A stretch of DNA of 64,000 nt from Pandoraea pulmonicola (GCF_000815105.2 NZ_CP010310.2:930001-994000), one strand, 5' to 3'. Positions 17,623 through 27,484 are shown, counted from the first letter of the stretch. Notes: a model not told the origin generated them from the sequence alone. Translations and numbers: made by a program.

Positions 17623-20067
17623 GTGAGCCAAACCAACAAACCCCTGGTTGTACGCAAGGTCGCCGTGCTCGGCGCCGGCGTGATGGGCGCGCAGATCGCG
17701 GCGCACCTCGTCAACGCGAAAGTGCCCGTCGTGCTGTTCGATCTGCCGGCCAAGGAAGGCCCGAAGAACGGTATCGTCACGCGTGCCATCGACGGTCTGA
17801 AGAAGCTGAGCCCCGCGCCGTTCGCCGACAAGGCCGACGCGCAGTACATCGAAGCGGCCAACTACGAAGACGACCTGGCCCGGCTGGGCGAGTGCGACGT
17901 GGTGATCGAGGCGATTGCCGAACGCATGGACTGGAAGCACGACCTGTACAAGAAGGTGGCGCCGCATCTGGCCAAGCATGCGATCTTCGCGTCGAACACG
18001 TCGGGCCTGTCGATCACCGAACTCTCGGAGGGCTTCGACGCCGATCTGAAGGCGCGCTTCTGCGGCGTGCACTTCTTCAACCCGCCGCGCTACATGCATC
18101 TGGTCGAGCTGATCCCGACCGCGACGACCGAGCCGGCCATCCTCGATCAACTCGAAACGTTCCTCACATCCACGCTCGGCAAGGGCGTGGTGCGCGCGAA
18201 GGACACGCCGAACTTCATCGCGAACCGTGTCGGCGTCTTTTCGATTCTGGCGGTGTTCGCCGAGGCGCAGAAGTACGGCATTCCGTTCGACGTCGTCGAC
18301 GATCTGACGGGCAGCAAGCTCGGCCGCGCCAAGTCGGCCACGTTCCGCACGGCCGACGTGGTCGGCCTGGATACGATGGCGCACGTCATCAAGACGATGC
18401 AGGACGGCCTGAAGGACGATCCGTTCGCGCCGACGTACGCCACGCCGCCCGTGCTCAAGGCGCTGGTGGAGAAGGGCGCCCTGGGTCAGAAGACGGGCGC
18501 GGGCTTCTACAGGAAGGAAGGCAAGGTCATCAAGGTGCTCGACCCGCAGTCGGGCGAGTACGTCGAGTCGGGCAAGAAGGCCGACGAGATGGTCGTGCGC
18601 ATTCTGAAGAAGGCGCCGGCCGAGCGTCTGCGTCTGCTGCGCGAATCGACCCATCCGCAGGCGCAGTTCCTGTGGGCCGTGTTCCGCGACGTGTTCCACT
18701 ACATCGGCGTGTATCTCGAGCAGATTGCCGAGAATGCACGCGACGTCGACTTCGCGATTCGCTGGGGCTTCGGCTGGAGCACCGGACCGTTCGAGGACTG
18801 GCAGGCTGCCGGCTGGAAGGACATCGCGCAGTGGGTGCAGGAAGACATCGATGCGGGCAAGGCCCTGTCTAACGCGCCGCTGCCCAAGTGGGTCACGAGC
18901 GGCAAGGTGGCCGAAGCCGGTGGCGTGCACACCGCGCAGGGCGCCTACGCGCCGGCGAAGGACGCCTTCGTGCCGCGCAGCACGCTGCCCGTGTATCAGC
19001 GCCAGGTGTTCCCGGCCTCGCTCGTGGGCGAAGCGGGCAACGACCCGCGCAAGTTCGGCAAGACCATCGAAGAGAACGACGCCGTGCGCGTGTGGGTCGA
19101 CGAGACCCCGGGCCAGGACGACGTGCTCATCGTCTCGTTCAAGTCGAAGATGAACACCATCGGGCCGGACGTCATCGACGGCCTGACGCGCGCCATCGAT
19201 CTGGCCGAGCAGCACTATCGTGCCGTGGTCATATGGCAGCCGACGTCGCTGCAACTCGGCGCGCCGGGCGGTCCGTTCTCGGCGGGCGCCGATCTGGCCG
19301 CCGCCATGCCGGCGTTCATGATGGGTGGCGCCAAGGGCATCGAGCCCTTCATCAAGAAATTCCAGGACGGCATGATGCGCGTGAAGTATGCGCAGGTGCC
19401 GGTCGTCTCGGCCGTGTCCGGCATTGCGCTGGGCGGTGGCTGCGAACTGCTGCTCCATAGTGCCAGGCGCGTGGCGGCGCTCGAGAGCTACATCGGTCTC
19501 GTGGAAGTGGGCGTGGGCCTCGTGCCGGGCGGCGGCGGTCTGAAGGAAGCGGCCATTCGCGCGGCCGAGGCGGCGAAAGCCGCCGACAGCGTGCAGTACC
19601 TCCAGTTCGTGACGAAGTCGTTCACCAACGCCGCCATGGCGAAGGTCTCGGCCTCGGCGCTCGACGCCCGCGAGATGGGCTATCTCAAGCCGTCGGACAC
19701 GATCGTCTACAACGTGCACGAACTGCTGTCGGTGGCTCGCAACGAAGCGCGTGCCTTGGCGGTGGCCGGATATCGTCCGCCGCTCAAGCCGGCCGGCATT
19801 CCGGTGGCGGGTCGCTCGGGCGTCTCGACGATCAAGGCGCAGCTCGTGAACATGCGCGACGGCAACTTCATCTCGGCGCACGACTTCCTGATCGCCTCGC
19901 GCATCGCCGAAGCCGTGTGCGGCGGCGACGTCGAAGCAGGCAGCCTCGTGAACGAAGAGTGGCTGCTGGCGCTCGAGCGTCGCGCCTTCATCGACCTGCT
20001 GGGCACGTCGAAGACCCAGGAACGCATCATGGGCATGCTGCAAACCGGCAAGCCGGTGCGCAACTAA
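17623..20067 (+). CDS. 3-hydroxyacyl-CoA dehydrogenase / enoyl-CoA hydratase bifunctional protein
   Basis: Beta-oxidation enzyme of 814 residues with hydration and NAD-dependent dehydrogenation activities. The domain order is dehydrogenase first (Rossmann VLGAGVMGAQIAAHLVNA at about 10-27, catalytic HFFNPPRYMHLVE at about 149), then the C-terminal dehydrogenase domain, then a crotonase domain from about residue 495 (FSAGADLA, GGGCELLL, GLVEVGVGLVPGGGG). This is the reverse of E. coli FadB. It starts with GTG at 17623, chosen because GGAGGAG precedes it; the frame is open further upstream but overlaps the acyl-CoA dehydrogenase gene. It pairs with the thiolase 17 bp downstream. Confidence 0.94.
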   Translation: MSQTNKPLVVRKVAVLGAGVMGAQIAAHLVNAKVPVVLFDLPAKEGPKNGIVTRAIDGLKKLSPAPFADKADAQYIEAANYEDDLARLGECDVVIEAIAERMDWKHDLYKKVAPHLAKHAIFASNTSGLSITELSEGFDADLKARFCGVHFFNPPRYMHLVELIPTATTEPAILDQLETFLTSTLGKGVVRAKDTPNFIANRVGVFSILAVFAEAQKYGIPFDVVDDLTGSKLGRAKSATFRTADVVGLDTMAHVIKTMQDGLKDDPFAPTYATPPVLKALVEKGALGQKTGAGFYRKEGKVIKVLDPQSGEYVESGKKADEMVVRILKKAPAERLRLLRESTHPQAQFLWAVFRDVFHYIGVYLEQIAENARDVDFAIRWGFGWSTGPFEDWQAAGWKDIAQWVQEDIDAGKALSNAPLPKWVTSGKVAEAGGVHTAQGAYAPAKDAFVPRSTLPVYQRQVFPASLVGEAGNDPRKFGKTIEENDAVRVWVDETPGQDDVLIVSFKSKMNTIGPDVIDGLTRAIDLAEQHYRAVVIWQPTSLQLGAPGGPFSAGADLAAAMPAFMMGGAKGIEPFIKKFQDGMMRVKYAQVPVVSAVSGIALGGGCELLLHSARRVAALESYIGLVEVGVGLVPGGGGLKEAAIRAAEAAKAADSVQYLQFVTKSFTNAAMAKVSASALDAREMGYLKPSDTIVYNVHELLSVARNEARALAVAGYRPPLKPAGIPVAGRSGVSTIKAQLVNMRDGNFISAHDFLIASRIAEAVCGGDVEAGSLVNEEWLLALERRAFIDLLGTSKTQERIMGMLQTGKPVRN

Positions 20068-20084
20068 GCCGATCGGAGACTGAC

Positions 20085-21284
20085 ATGAGCAAACAACTGC
20101 AAGACGCCTACATCGTTGCCGCCACGCGCGCGCCGATCGGCAAGGCACCGAAGGGCAGCTACAAGAACACGCGTCCGGACGACCTGCTCGCGACTATTCT
20201 GAAGAGCGCGCTCGCCCAGGTGCCGGATCTCGATCCGAAGGTCATCGAAGACGCGATCGTCGGCTGCGCCATTCCCGAAGCCCAGCAGGGCCTGAACGTG
20301 GCGCGCATCGGCGCGCTGCTCTCCGGCCTGCCGAACACGGTCGGCGGCGTGACCGTCAACCGCTTCTGTGCCTCGGGCCTCACGGCGCTGGCAATGGCTG
20401 CCGATCGCATCCGCGTGGGCGAAGCCGATGCGATGATCGCCGGCGGCATCGAGAGCATGAGCATGGTGCCGATGATGGGCAACACGCCGTCGCTCTCGCC
20501 GTCGATCTTCGAGCGCGACGAGAACGTGGGCATCGCCTACGGCATGGGGCTGACCGCCGAGAAGGTGGCGCAGCAGTGGGGTGTGTCGCGCGAAGCGCAG
20601 GACGCCTTCGCGCTGGCCTCGCACCAGAAGGCCATCAAGGCGCAGCAGGCCGGCGAGTTCGCGAACGAAATCACGCCGATTGAGATCGTCGAGCGTTTCC
20701 CGAATCTCGCGACGGGCGAAGTGTCGGTCAAGACGCGCACGCTCTCGCTCGACGAGGGCCCGCGTCCCGACACGTCGCTCGAAGGCCTGGCCAAGCTGCG
20801 CCCGGTGTTTGCCAACAAGGGTTCTGTCACGGCCGGCAACAGCTCGCAAACGTCGGACGGCGCCGGTGCGCTGATCGTCGTGAGCGAGAAGATCCTCAAG
20901 CAATTCAACCTCACGCCGCTCGCGCGTTTCGTGTCGTTCGCCGTGCGTGGCGTGCCGCCCCAGATCATGGGTATCGGTCCGAAGGAAGCCATCCCGGCAG
21001 CGCTGCGCGCGGCGGGGCTGACGCAGGACCAGATGGACTGGATCGAGCTCAACGAAGCGTTTGCCGCGCAGGCGCTGGCCGTCATCAAGGATCTGGATCT
21101 GGATACCAGCAAGGTCAACCCGATGGGCGGCGCCATTGCGCTGGGCCACCCGCTCGGCGCCACCGGCGCGATTCGCGCAGCCACCGTGGTCCACGCGCTG
21201 CGTCGCCACAACCTGAAGTACGGCATGGTGACGATGTGCGTGGGCACCGGCATGGGCGCCGCGGGGATTCTGGAGCGCATGTAA
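20085..21284 (+). CDS. Acetyl-CoA C-acyltransferase (3-ketoacyl-CoA thiolase)
   Basis: Thiolase that cleaves 3-ketoacyl-CoA to acetyl-CoA and a shortened acyl-CoA, 399 residues. The nucleophile Cys lies in NRFCASGLTAL (about 91-93). The other active-site residues lie in GHPLGATG (about 354) and MCVGTGMGAA (about 384). The start at 20085 follows GATCGGAGACTGAC. It is the last gene of the TetR-dehydrogenase-hydroxyacyl block and is followed by a terminator. FadA-type is most likely from context; related thiolases in aromatic catabolism have similar sequence. Confidence 0.95.
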   Translation: MSKQLQDAYIVAATRAPIGKAPKGSYKNTRPDDLLATILKSALAQVPDLDPKVIEDAIVGCAIPEAQQGLNVARIGALLSGLPNTVGGVTVNRFCASGLTALAMAADRIRVGEADAMIAGGIESMSMVPMMGNTPSLSPSIFERDENVGIAYGMGLTAEKVAQQWGVSREAQDAFALASHQKAIKAQQAGEFANEITPIEIVERFPNLATGEVSVKTRTLSLDEGPRPDTSLEGLAKLRPVFANKGSVTAGNSSQTSDGAGALIVVSEKILKQFNLTPLARFVSFAVRGVPPQIMGIGPKEAIPAALRAAGLTQDQMDWIELNEAFAAQALAVIKDLDLDTSKVNPMGGAIALGHPLGATGAIRAATVVHALRRHNLKYGMVTMCVGTGMGAAGILERM

Positions 21285-21373
21285 GTCGGCGAGGCGTCGG
21301 CCGGCGCTCGGCGATGCGTTGAACGACGCATGGCGCGATGGGGCTGGCCAAGCCCGGCACTGACGACTCGGGG

Positions 21374-21420
21374 CGCCGGGGTGCGGTGACGCGAATGCGC
21401 TGCCGCCCCCCGGCGTTTTT
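21374..21420 (+). terminator. Intrinsic terminator after the thiolase gene
   Basis: CGCCGGGG pairs with CCCCGGCG with additional inner pairing (TGCGG/CCGCC region), followed by TTTTT. It lies about 90 bp after the thiolase stop. Confidence 0.8.
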
Positions 21421-21476
21421 CATACCGCGGGCGCATCGTCCGATGGTGGGGCCTTCGTCCCAAGGAGACAAACGAG

Positions 21477-22244
21477 ATGGAAGACGTATTGGTGCAGCGC
21501 CAGGGCGCCGTGCAGGTGTTGACCTTCAACCGCGCGCACAAGAAGAACGCGATCACCGCCGAGATGTACCAGGCGCTGGCCGACGGCATTACCGAGGCGG
21601 AAGCCGATGCCTCGCTGCGTGTGATCCTGATCCAGGGGCAGCCGGAAGCCTTCTCGGCGGGCAACGACCTCGAAGACTTCCTCAAGCATCCGCCCAGGGA
21701 CGAGGATGCCCCCGTGTTCCGGTTCCTGCGCGCGATCAGCCAGGCGACCAAGCCGATCGTGGCCGCGGTGGCGGGCAACGCCGTGGGTGTAGGCACGACG
21801 CTGCTGCTGCACTGCGATGTCGTGTACGCCGCCGAGACGGCCCGGTTCTCGCTGCCGTTCTCGCAACTGGCGCTGTGTCCCGAGGCGGCGTCGAGCTGGC
21901 TGCTGCCGCGCGTGGCGGGCTATCAGCGCGCCGCCGAAAAGCTCCTGTTCGGTGAGCCGTTCGACGTGAACGAGGCGGTGGCGATGGGCTTCGTCAATCG
22001 TATTGTCCCGGCAGCGGAGCTCGCGGACTATGCGGCCAAACGAGCGACACAACTGGCCGCCATGCCTGCCGGGTCGCTGCGCGTGACCAAGCAACTGATG
22101 AAGGCCGACGGCGCGCGCGACGTGCAGGCGCGCATCGGCGAGGAGGCCGTGGAGTTTGGCAAGTGTCTGGTTTCGCCGGAAGCGCGCGAGGCATTCACCG
22201 CGTTCTTCGAGAAGCGCAAGCCGGACTTCGAACAGTTTTCGTAA
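21477..22244 (+). CDS. Enoyl-CoA hydratase
   Basis: Crotonase-family enzyme of 255 residues. The oxyanion-hole segments are AFSAGNDLEDFL (about residues 59-70) and the GNAVGVGTTLLLHCDVVYA stretch (about 100-118). The C-terminal helix carries FFEKRKPDF. The start follows AAGGAGACAAACG. It lies downstream of the thiolase terminator, so it may have its own promoter while still belonging to the fatty-acid cluster. The exact reaction (hydratase or isomerase) is not certain because several activities share the fold. Confidence 0.92.
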   Translation: MEDVLVQRQGAVQVLTFNRAHKKNAITAEMYQALADGITEAEADASLRVILIQGQPEAFSAGNDLEDFLKHPPRDEDAPVFRFLRAISQATKPIVAAVAGNAVGVGTTLLLHCDVVYAAETARFSLPFSQLALCPEAASSWLLPRVAGYQRAAEKLLFGEPFDVNEAVAMGFVNRIVPAAELADYAAKRATQLAAMPAGSLRVTKQLMKADGARDVQARIGEEAVEFGKCLVSPEAREAFTAFFEKRKPDFEQFS

Positions 22245-22254
22245 GCTTCGCTGA

Positions 22255-22674
22255 TCAGCCGGCGTCGGCGAGGTTGGGCAGCGGACGCGGGCGGCGGTCT
22301 TCGTCGGTGGCCACGTAGGTGACCATCGCCTCGGTCACTTTGACGATGTCGTGCGACAGACGCATGCGCTGCGCGTACGCCTCGACGTAGACGGTGATCG
22401 ACGTGTTGCCGGTCTTCACGATCGTGGCGTAAAAGCTCAGCAGATCGCCGACGAAGACCGGCTCCTTGAACAGGAAAGAATTGACGGCGATGGTCGCCAC
22501 GCGGCCGTTGGCGCGTTGGGCGGCCGGGATCGAGCCGGCGATGTCGACCTGCGACATGATCCAGCCGCCGAAGACGTCGCCGTGGGCGTTGGCGTCGGCG
22601 GGCATCGGCATCACGCGCAACGCCAGTTGTTTTTCTTCGGGCAGGGCCGCGAGGGCAGGGGTCGGGGTGCTCAT
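22255..22674 (-). CDS. Acyl-CoA thioesterase (hotdog fold, YciA-like)
   Basis: Hydrolyses acyl-CoA to free acid and CoA, 139 residues. The hotdog motif is ADANAHGDVFGGWIMSQVD (about 26-44), with the catalytic Asp/His region typical of the acyl-CoA thioester hydrolase group. It is convergent with the enoyl-CoA hydratase gene, whose stop is only 10 bp away. The C-terminus (DEDRRPRPLPNLADAG) is polar. The role probably balances CoA pools during fatty-acid use; substrate length is unknown. Confidence 0.9.
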   Translation of the reverse strand: MSTPTPALAALPEEKQLALRVMPMPADANAHGDVFGGWIMSQVDIAGSIPAAQRANGRVATIAVNSFLFKEPVFVGDLLSFYATIVKTGNTSITVYVEAYAQRMRLSHDIVKVTEAMVTYVATDEDRRPRPLPNLADAG

Positions 22675-22884
22675 GAGATTCCTTGCGTGAGCCGGGGAAA
22701 GCCTGGAAACGGGCGCCGCATGCGACGCCCGGGCCGGCGTGGGCCTTTGATCCCGTTGCGCAGCCCCGCGGGCGGGAGTCCACCCGGCGACGGCTCAGCA
22801 TGAGACGCCGGGTTCTGCGAAAATACGCCATCGACGATTTTAGCGGAAAGCCCTCGCGCGAGCCGGACGCCGCCCCACTTCATC

Positions 22885-24798
22885 ATGAGACGTTTCACTC
22901 CGGCCGAACCTGCGCCGGCGGCCTCCGGTTCCCCGAACAACGCCAAGCCGGCACGCGGCGACTGGCAGGTCATCAAATCGCTGCTGCCCTATCTGCTGGA
23001 ATTCCGCGGACGCGTCACGCTCGCGCTGTCGTGCCTGGTCCTCGCCAAGGTCGCCAACCTCGGCGTGCCGATTCTCATGAAGCACATCGTCGACGCGCTC
23101 GGCCCGGTGGCGACGCTCTCGGCGACCGCACGGGCGACGGCCGATCCGAGCCTGATCGTCGTGGGCGGACTGGGCCTGCTGGTGATCGCCTACGGGCTCG
23201 TGCGGCTGTCCACGTCGCTCTTCACCGAGCTGCGCGAAATCCTGTTCTCGAAGGTGACGGAAAGCGCCGTGCGGCAGATCGCGCTCAAGGTGTTCCGCCA
23301 TCTCCATGCGCTGTCGCTGCGCTTTCATCTGGAGCGGCAGACCGGCGGCATGAGCCGCGACATCGAGCGCGGCACGCGAGGCATCCAGTCGATGATCTCG
23401 TACTCGCTCTACAGCATCCTGCCCACGTTGATCGAAGTGGCGCTCGTGCTCGGCTTCTTCGTGGTGCGCTACGACGCGTTCTACGCGCTCGTCACGCTCG
23501 GCGCGCTCGTGCTCTACATCACGTTCACGGTCAAGGTCACGGAGTGGCGCACGCATTTCCGGCGCACGATGAACGAGCTCGATTCGAAGGCCAACGCACG
23601 CGCCATCGATTCGCTCATCAACTACGAGACGGTGAAGTACTTTGGCAACGAGGCGTTCGAGACGCAGCGCTACGACGAGAACCTGAAGCGCTACCGCGCA
23701 GCCGCCATCCGTTCGCAGAACTCGCTCTCGGTGCTGAACTTCGGTCAGCAGGCGATCATCGCCACGGGCCTCATCCTGATTCTCTGGCACGCCACGCAAG
23801 GCGTGATGAGCGGGCGCATGACGCTCGGCGATCTGGTGCTCGTCAACACGTTCATGCTCCAGCTCTACATTCCGCTGAACTTCCTCGGCGTGATCTATCG
23901 CGAGCTCAAGCAGGCGATGACCGACATGGACCGCATGTTCACGCTGCTCGACGTCAATCGCGAGGTGGCCGATCCGCCCGGCGCGCAGCCGCTCGTGTGC
24001 ACCGGCGGCACCGTGCGCTTCGAGCACGTGAACTTCGGCTACGAGCCGACGCGCCAGATTCTGCACGACGTGGATTTCGCCGTTGCGGCAGGTACGACGA
24101 CGGCCGTCGTGGGCCACAGCGGTTCGGGCAAATCGACGCTCTCGCGCCTGCTGTTCCGCTTCTACGACGTGGGTTTTCCGGGCGTGCCGGCCGGATGCAT
24201 CACCATCGATGGACAGGACATTCGCGAGGTGACGCAGGACTCGCTGCGCGCGGCCATCGGCATCGTGCCGCAGGACACGGTGTTGTTCAACGACACGATC
24301 TACTACAACATCGCGTACGGCAATCCGTCCGCGTCGCGCGACGAGGTGATCGCCGCCGCGCGCGCCGCGCACATCCACGACTTCATCGAGAGCCTGCCCG
24401 CCGGCTACGAGTCGATGGTCGGCGAGCGCGGCCTGAAGCTCTCCGGCGGCGAGAAGCAACGCGTGGCGATCGCGCGGACCATCCTCAAGAATCCGCATAT
24501 CCTGATTTTCGACGAGGCGACGTCGGCGCTCGATTCGCGCTCCGAGCAGGCGATCCAGTCGGAACTGCGCAACATCGCGTGCGAGCGCACGACGCTGGTC
24601 ATCGCGCACAGGCTCTCGACAGTCGTGCACGCGGCGCAGATTCTCGTGCTCGACAAGGGACGCATCGTGGAGCGCGGCACGCACGACGAACTGCTGCGTG
24701 CCGAGGGCCTGTACGCGCAGATGTGGGCGCTGCAGCAACAGCGTCGCGGGGGCGAGGGAGACGCCGAGGCGTCGCACTTCGCCACGGTCGTGTCCTGA
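22885..24798 (+). CDS. Atm1/HMT1-type ABC transporter, permease-ATPase fusion
   Basis: Half-size ABC exporter of 637 residues with an N-terminal six-helix membrane domain (about 40-340) and a C-terminal ATPase. Walker A is GHSGSGKST (about 410), the signature LSGGEKQR (about 518) and Walker B ILIFDEATSALD (about 538). The membrane domain contains DSLINYETVKYFGNE (about 236), characteristic of the Atm1/HMT1 group, which exports glutathione conjugates or related thiols and contributes to iron-sulfur or heavy-metal homeostasis. There is no strong ribosome site at 22885. It functions as a homodimer. Confidence 0.93.
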   Translation: MRRFTPAEPAPAASGSPNNAKPARGDWQVIKSLLPYLLEFRGRVTLALSCLVLAKVANLGVPILMKHIVDALGPVATLSATARATADPSLIVVGGLGLLVIAYGLVRLSTSLFTELREILFSKVTESAVRQIALKVFRHLHALSLRFHLERQTGGMSRDIERGTRGIQSMISYSLYSILPTLIEVALVLGFFVVRYDAFYALVTLGALVLYITFTVKVTEWRTHFRRTMNELDSKANARAIDSLINYETVKYFGNEAFETQRYDENLKRYRAAAIRSQNSLSVLNFGQQAIIATGLILILWHATQGVMSGRMTLGDLVLVNTFMLQLYIPLNFLGVIYRELKQAMTDMDRMFTLLDVNREVADPPGAQPLVCTGGTVRFEHVNFGYEPTRQILHDVDFAVAAGTTTAVVGHSGSGKSTLSRLLFRFYDVGFPGVPAGCITIDGQDIREVTQDSLRAAIGIVPQDTVLFNDTIYYNIAYGNPSASRDEVIAAARAAHIHDFIESLPAGYESMVGERGLKLSGGEKQRVAIARTILKNPHILIFDEATSALDSRSEQAIQSELRNIACERTTLVIAHRLSTVVHAAQILVLDKGRIVERGTHDELLRAEGLYAQMWALQQQRRGGEGDAEASHFATVVS

Positions 24799-24889
24799 AT
24801 CGTCGGCCGGGATCGATTTGTCCGGTTTGTCATCCCGGCCGGCGATTGAGTAGACTAGCGCGCTGACATCGCCGACGCGGGAGCACCGC

Positions 24890-25846
24890 ATGGAAATCAA
24901 GTGGCTCGAGGACTTCGTGTCGCTCGCCAAGACGAACAGTTTCAGCCGTTCGGCCGAGTTGCGTCACGTGACGCAGCCGGCGTTCTCGCGCCGCATCCAG
25001 GCGCTCGAGGCGTGGCTGGGCAGCGAGCTGATCGACCGGTCCAGCTATCCCACCCGCCTCACGCCGGCGGGGGACGTCTTCTACGAACAGGCGCTCGCGC
25101 TGCTCTCGCAGGCACAGGAGGCGCGCGCGCTATTGCGCGAGCAACGCTCCGCGGATCACTCGGTGCTGGATTTCGCCGTGCCGCACACGCTGTCGATGAC
25201 CTTCTTCCCGCGCTGGCTCAAGACGCTGGAAAAGCGTCTGGGCTTGCTGCGCAGCCGCTTGCGGGCGTTGAACGTGCACGATGCGGCCATGTCGCTCACC
25301 GACGGCGGCTGCGACCTGCTGATGTGCTATTACCATCCGAGCCAGCCACTGCAGCTCGATGCCGCCCGGTACGAGATGGTGGTGCTCGGCAGCGAGCGCT
25401 TCAGCCCGTACAGCGCGCCCACGCCGCAGAAGCGGGCCCGCTTCAGGCTGCCGGGCACGGCCGAGGCCCCGGTGCCGTATCTGGCCTACACGTCGAACGC
25501 CTACCTTGGACGCATGGCCGATCTGCTGGTCGGCGACACGGCGAGTCCACCGCATCTGGACAAGGTCTACGAGACGGACATGGCCGAAGCGCTCAAGGCA
25601 ATGGTGCTCGCCGGCCACGGCGTGGCCTTCCTGCCGCAGAGCGCCGTGGTCGACTCGATCGCGCGCGGCGAACTGGTGGATCTGGCGCCCCCCGGCAAAG
25701 TCGGGGGGCCGTGGCATCTGGACATGGAAATCCGGCTGTACCGTGACCGGTTGGCCTACACCGAGGCGAGCAACCGGCGCGAGCGCGCCAAGCGCGATGT
25801 GGTCGAGGCGTTCTGGCAGGCCGTGCGAGACCAGATCAAGGGGTGA
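24890..25846 (+). CDS. LysR family transcriptional regulator
   Basis: DNA-binding regulator of 318 residues. The winged helix-turn-helix is at residues 1-60 (MEIKWLEDFVSLAKTNSFSR start; HVTQPAFSRRIQALE recognition part). The substrate-binding domain covers about 90-300. The start at 24890 is preceded by GGGAG. It lies between the ABC exporter and gdhA on the same strand. A palindrome at 25970-25992 upstream of gdhA could be its target, but LysR genes are more often divergent from targets, so this link is weak. Confidence 0.92.
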   Translation: MEIKWLEDFVSLAKTNSFSRSAELRHVTQPAFSRRIQALEAWLGSELIDRSSYPTRLTPAGDVFYEQALALLSQAQEARALLREQRSADHSVLDFAVPHTLSMTFFPRWLKTLEKRLGLLRSRLRALNVHDAAMSLTDGGCDLLMCYYHPSQPLQLDAARYEMVVLGSERFSPYSAPTPQKRARFRLPGTAEAPVPYLAYTSNAYLGRMADLLVGDTASPPHLDKVYETDMAEALKAMVLAGHGVAFLPQSAVVDSIARGELVDLAPPGKVGGPWHLDMEIRLYRDRLAYTEASNRRERAKRDVVEAFWQAVRDQIKG

Positions 25847-25859
25847 AGTTGGGAAAAAG

Positions 25860-25900
25860 CCGGGTGGGCAGTAGGGATTCTTCAGTGAATTCCCACCCGG
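25860..25900 (+). terminator. Stem-loop after the LysR gene
   Basis: Perfect 9-bp arms CCGGGTGGG and CCCACCCGG, 13 bp after the stop codon. There is no T-tract, so termination would be weak or Rho-assisted. Confidence 0.5.
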
Positions 25901-25969
25901 TGACCGGCCGAGAGCCAGCGTTCACGGGATGTTCGCCGCCATTCGTATGACGAACCGGTGAAATGAAGA

Positions 25970-25992
25970 AACTATGCAGGAATTGCATAGTT
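25970..25992. promoter_or_regulatory. Palindrome upstream of gdhA
   Basis: Perfect 9-bp arms AACTATGCA and TGCATAGTT with a 5-bp spacer, about 105 bp before the gdhA start, in an AT-rich stretch. A further TGCAT half-site follows at 25993. It looks like an operator; the regulator is unknown. Confidence 0.5.
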
Positions 25993-26097
25993 GCATGTTT
26001 TTTCGGCATTGGATTGTTTTCGACGGTTATTTGTAAAGTGCGAGCCATTCGTGTCGTGCCTGCGCGCGGACACTGATTGAAGCCGGAGAATCCAGAG

Positions 26098-27384
26098 ATG
26101 TCTCAAACGTCACACGCCTTGCCTTCCTACCTCCAGGCCGACGACCTCGGCCCGTGGGGCAACTACCTCCAACAGGTCGATCGCGTCACGCCCTACCTGG
26201 GCTCGCTCTCGCGCTGGGTCGAAACCCTCAAGCGCCCGAAGCGCATCCTGATCGTCGACTGCCCGATCGAACTCGACAACGGCACCATCGCCCACTTCGA
26301 GGGCTACCGCGTTCAGCACAACACCTCGCGCGGCCCCGGCAAGGGCGGTGTGCGCTTCCACCAGGACGTCACCCTGTCCGAAGTCATGGCCCTGTCGGCC
26401 TGGATGTCGGTCAAGAATGCGGCGGTGAACGTGCCCTACGGTGGCGCCAAGGGCGGTATCCGCGTCGACCCGCGCAAGCTCTCGCGCGGCGAGCTCGAGC
26501 GCCTCACGCGCCGCTACACCAGCGAAATCAACATCATCATCGGACCGACCAAGGACATCCCGGCGCCGGACGTCAACACCAATGAGCAGATCATGGCGTG
26601 GATGATGGACACTTACTCGATGAACGAGGGTTCCACCGCCACCGGCGTCGTGACCGGCAAGCCCATCTCGCTGGGCGGCTCGCTGGGCCGTCGCGAGGCC
26701 ACGGGCCGCGGCGTGTTCGTGGTGAGCTGCGAAGCGGCCCGCCGCCTGGGCATGGATGTGCGCGGCGCCCGCGTGATCGTGCAAGGCTTCGGCAACGTGG
26801 GCGGGATCGCGGCGCGCCTGTTCCATGAGGCGGGCGCCCATGTCATCGGCGTGCAGGATCACACCGGCACGATCTACAAGTCGGACGGCCTGGACGTGCC
26901 GAACCTGCTCAAGCACGTGGCCGAAACGGGCGGCGTGGGCGGTTTCGCGGCCGCCGAAGCCATCAAGGACGAAGAGTTCTGGTCGCTCGACTGCGAATTC
27001 CTGATCCCGGCGGCGCTGGAAAACCAGATCACCGAGAAGAACGCCGACAAGATCCGTGCGAAGGTCGTGGTCGAGGGGGCGAACGGCCCGACGACGACGG
27101 CCGCCGACGACATCCTGCGCAGCAAGAACATCCTCGTGGTGCCGGACGTGGTCGCCAACGCCGGCGGCGTGACCGTGTCGTACTTCGAATGGGTGCAGGA
27201 TTTCTCGAGCTTCTTCTGGACCGAGGAAGAGATCAATCACCGCCTGGAGCGCATCATGCGCGAAGCGTTCGACGGCGTGTGGCACGTGGCGCAGGAGCAC
27301 AAGGTCTCGCTGCGTACCGCGGCATTCATCGTGGCGTGCAGCCGAATTCTGCAAGCCCGTGAAATGCGGGGCCTGTATCCCTGA
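26098..27384 (+). CDS. gdhA: Glutamate dehydrogenase
   Basis: Catalyses reversible oxidative deamination of glutamate to 2-oxoglutarate and ammonia, 428 residues. The substrate-binding region [14 protein letters not shown] lies at about residues 79-92 and the catalytic Lys is in [13 protein letters not shown] (about 115-127). The Rossmann motif [13 protein letters not shown] lies near 236. The start at 26098 follows GGAG; a TTG 21 bases upstream is less likely. The gltIJKL uptake genes follow on the same strand, forming a glutamate uptake and use block. Coenzyme choice (NAD or NADP) is not clear from the sequence. Confidence 0.96.
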   Translation: MSQTSHALPSYLQADDLGPWGNYLQQVDRVTPYLGSLSRWVETLKRPKRILIVDCPIELDNGTIAHFEGYRVQHNTSRGPGKGGVRFHQDVTLSEVMALSAWMSVKNAAVNVPYGGAKGGIRVDPRKLSRGELERLTRRYTSEINIIIGPTKDIPAPDVNTNEQIMAWMMDTYSMNEGSTATGVVTGKPISLGGSLGRREATGRGVFVVSCEAARRLGMDVRGARVIVQGFGNVGGIAARLFHEAGAHVIGVQDHTGTIYKSDGLDVPNLLKHVAETGGVGGFAAAEAIKDEEFWSLDCEFLIPAALENQITEKNADKIRAKVVVEGANGPTTTAADDILRSKNILVVPDVVANAGGVTVSYFEWVQDFSSFFWTEEEINHRLERIMREAFDGVWHVAQEHKVSLRTAAFIVACSRILQAREMRGLYP

Positions 27385-27433
27385 TTAGGTGGCGCGCTGT
27401 ACTAAGTAGTAATACGCATTAATGCGCAAAAAA

Positions 27434-27484
27434 CGAATGTTCGGGGCGATTTACGTCAAAGAAGGCGTACGTTCCGAACATTCG
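27434..27484. repeat. Inverted repeat between gdhA and gltI
   Basis: Perfect 11-bp arms CGAATGTTCGG (27434-27444) and CCGAACATTCG (27474-27484) with a 29-bp spacer. Another palindrome, GAATGCATTC, follows at 27515-27524. The shared GAATG half-sites suggest a regulator-binding cluster ahead of gltI, or a looped operator. Confidence 0.5.

Noticed and set aside
17509..20148. An 879-codon open frame antisense to the beta-oxidation genes
   Set aside because: It is the GC-rich complement of three well-supported genes, with low-complexity His/Arg-rich content and no family motifs.
26077..26097. Alternative TTG start for gdhA
   Set aside because: The ATG at 26098 is preceded by GGAG at a suitable distance and gives the usual N-terminus.
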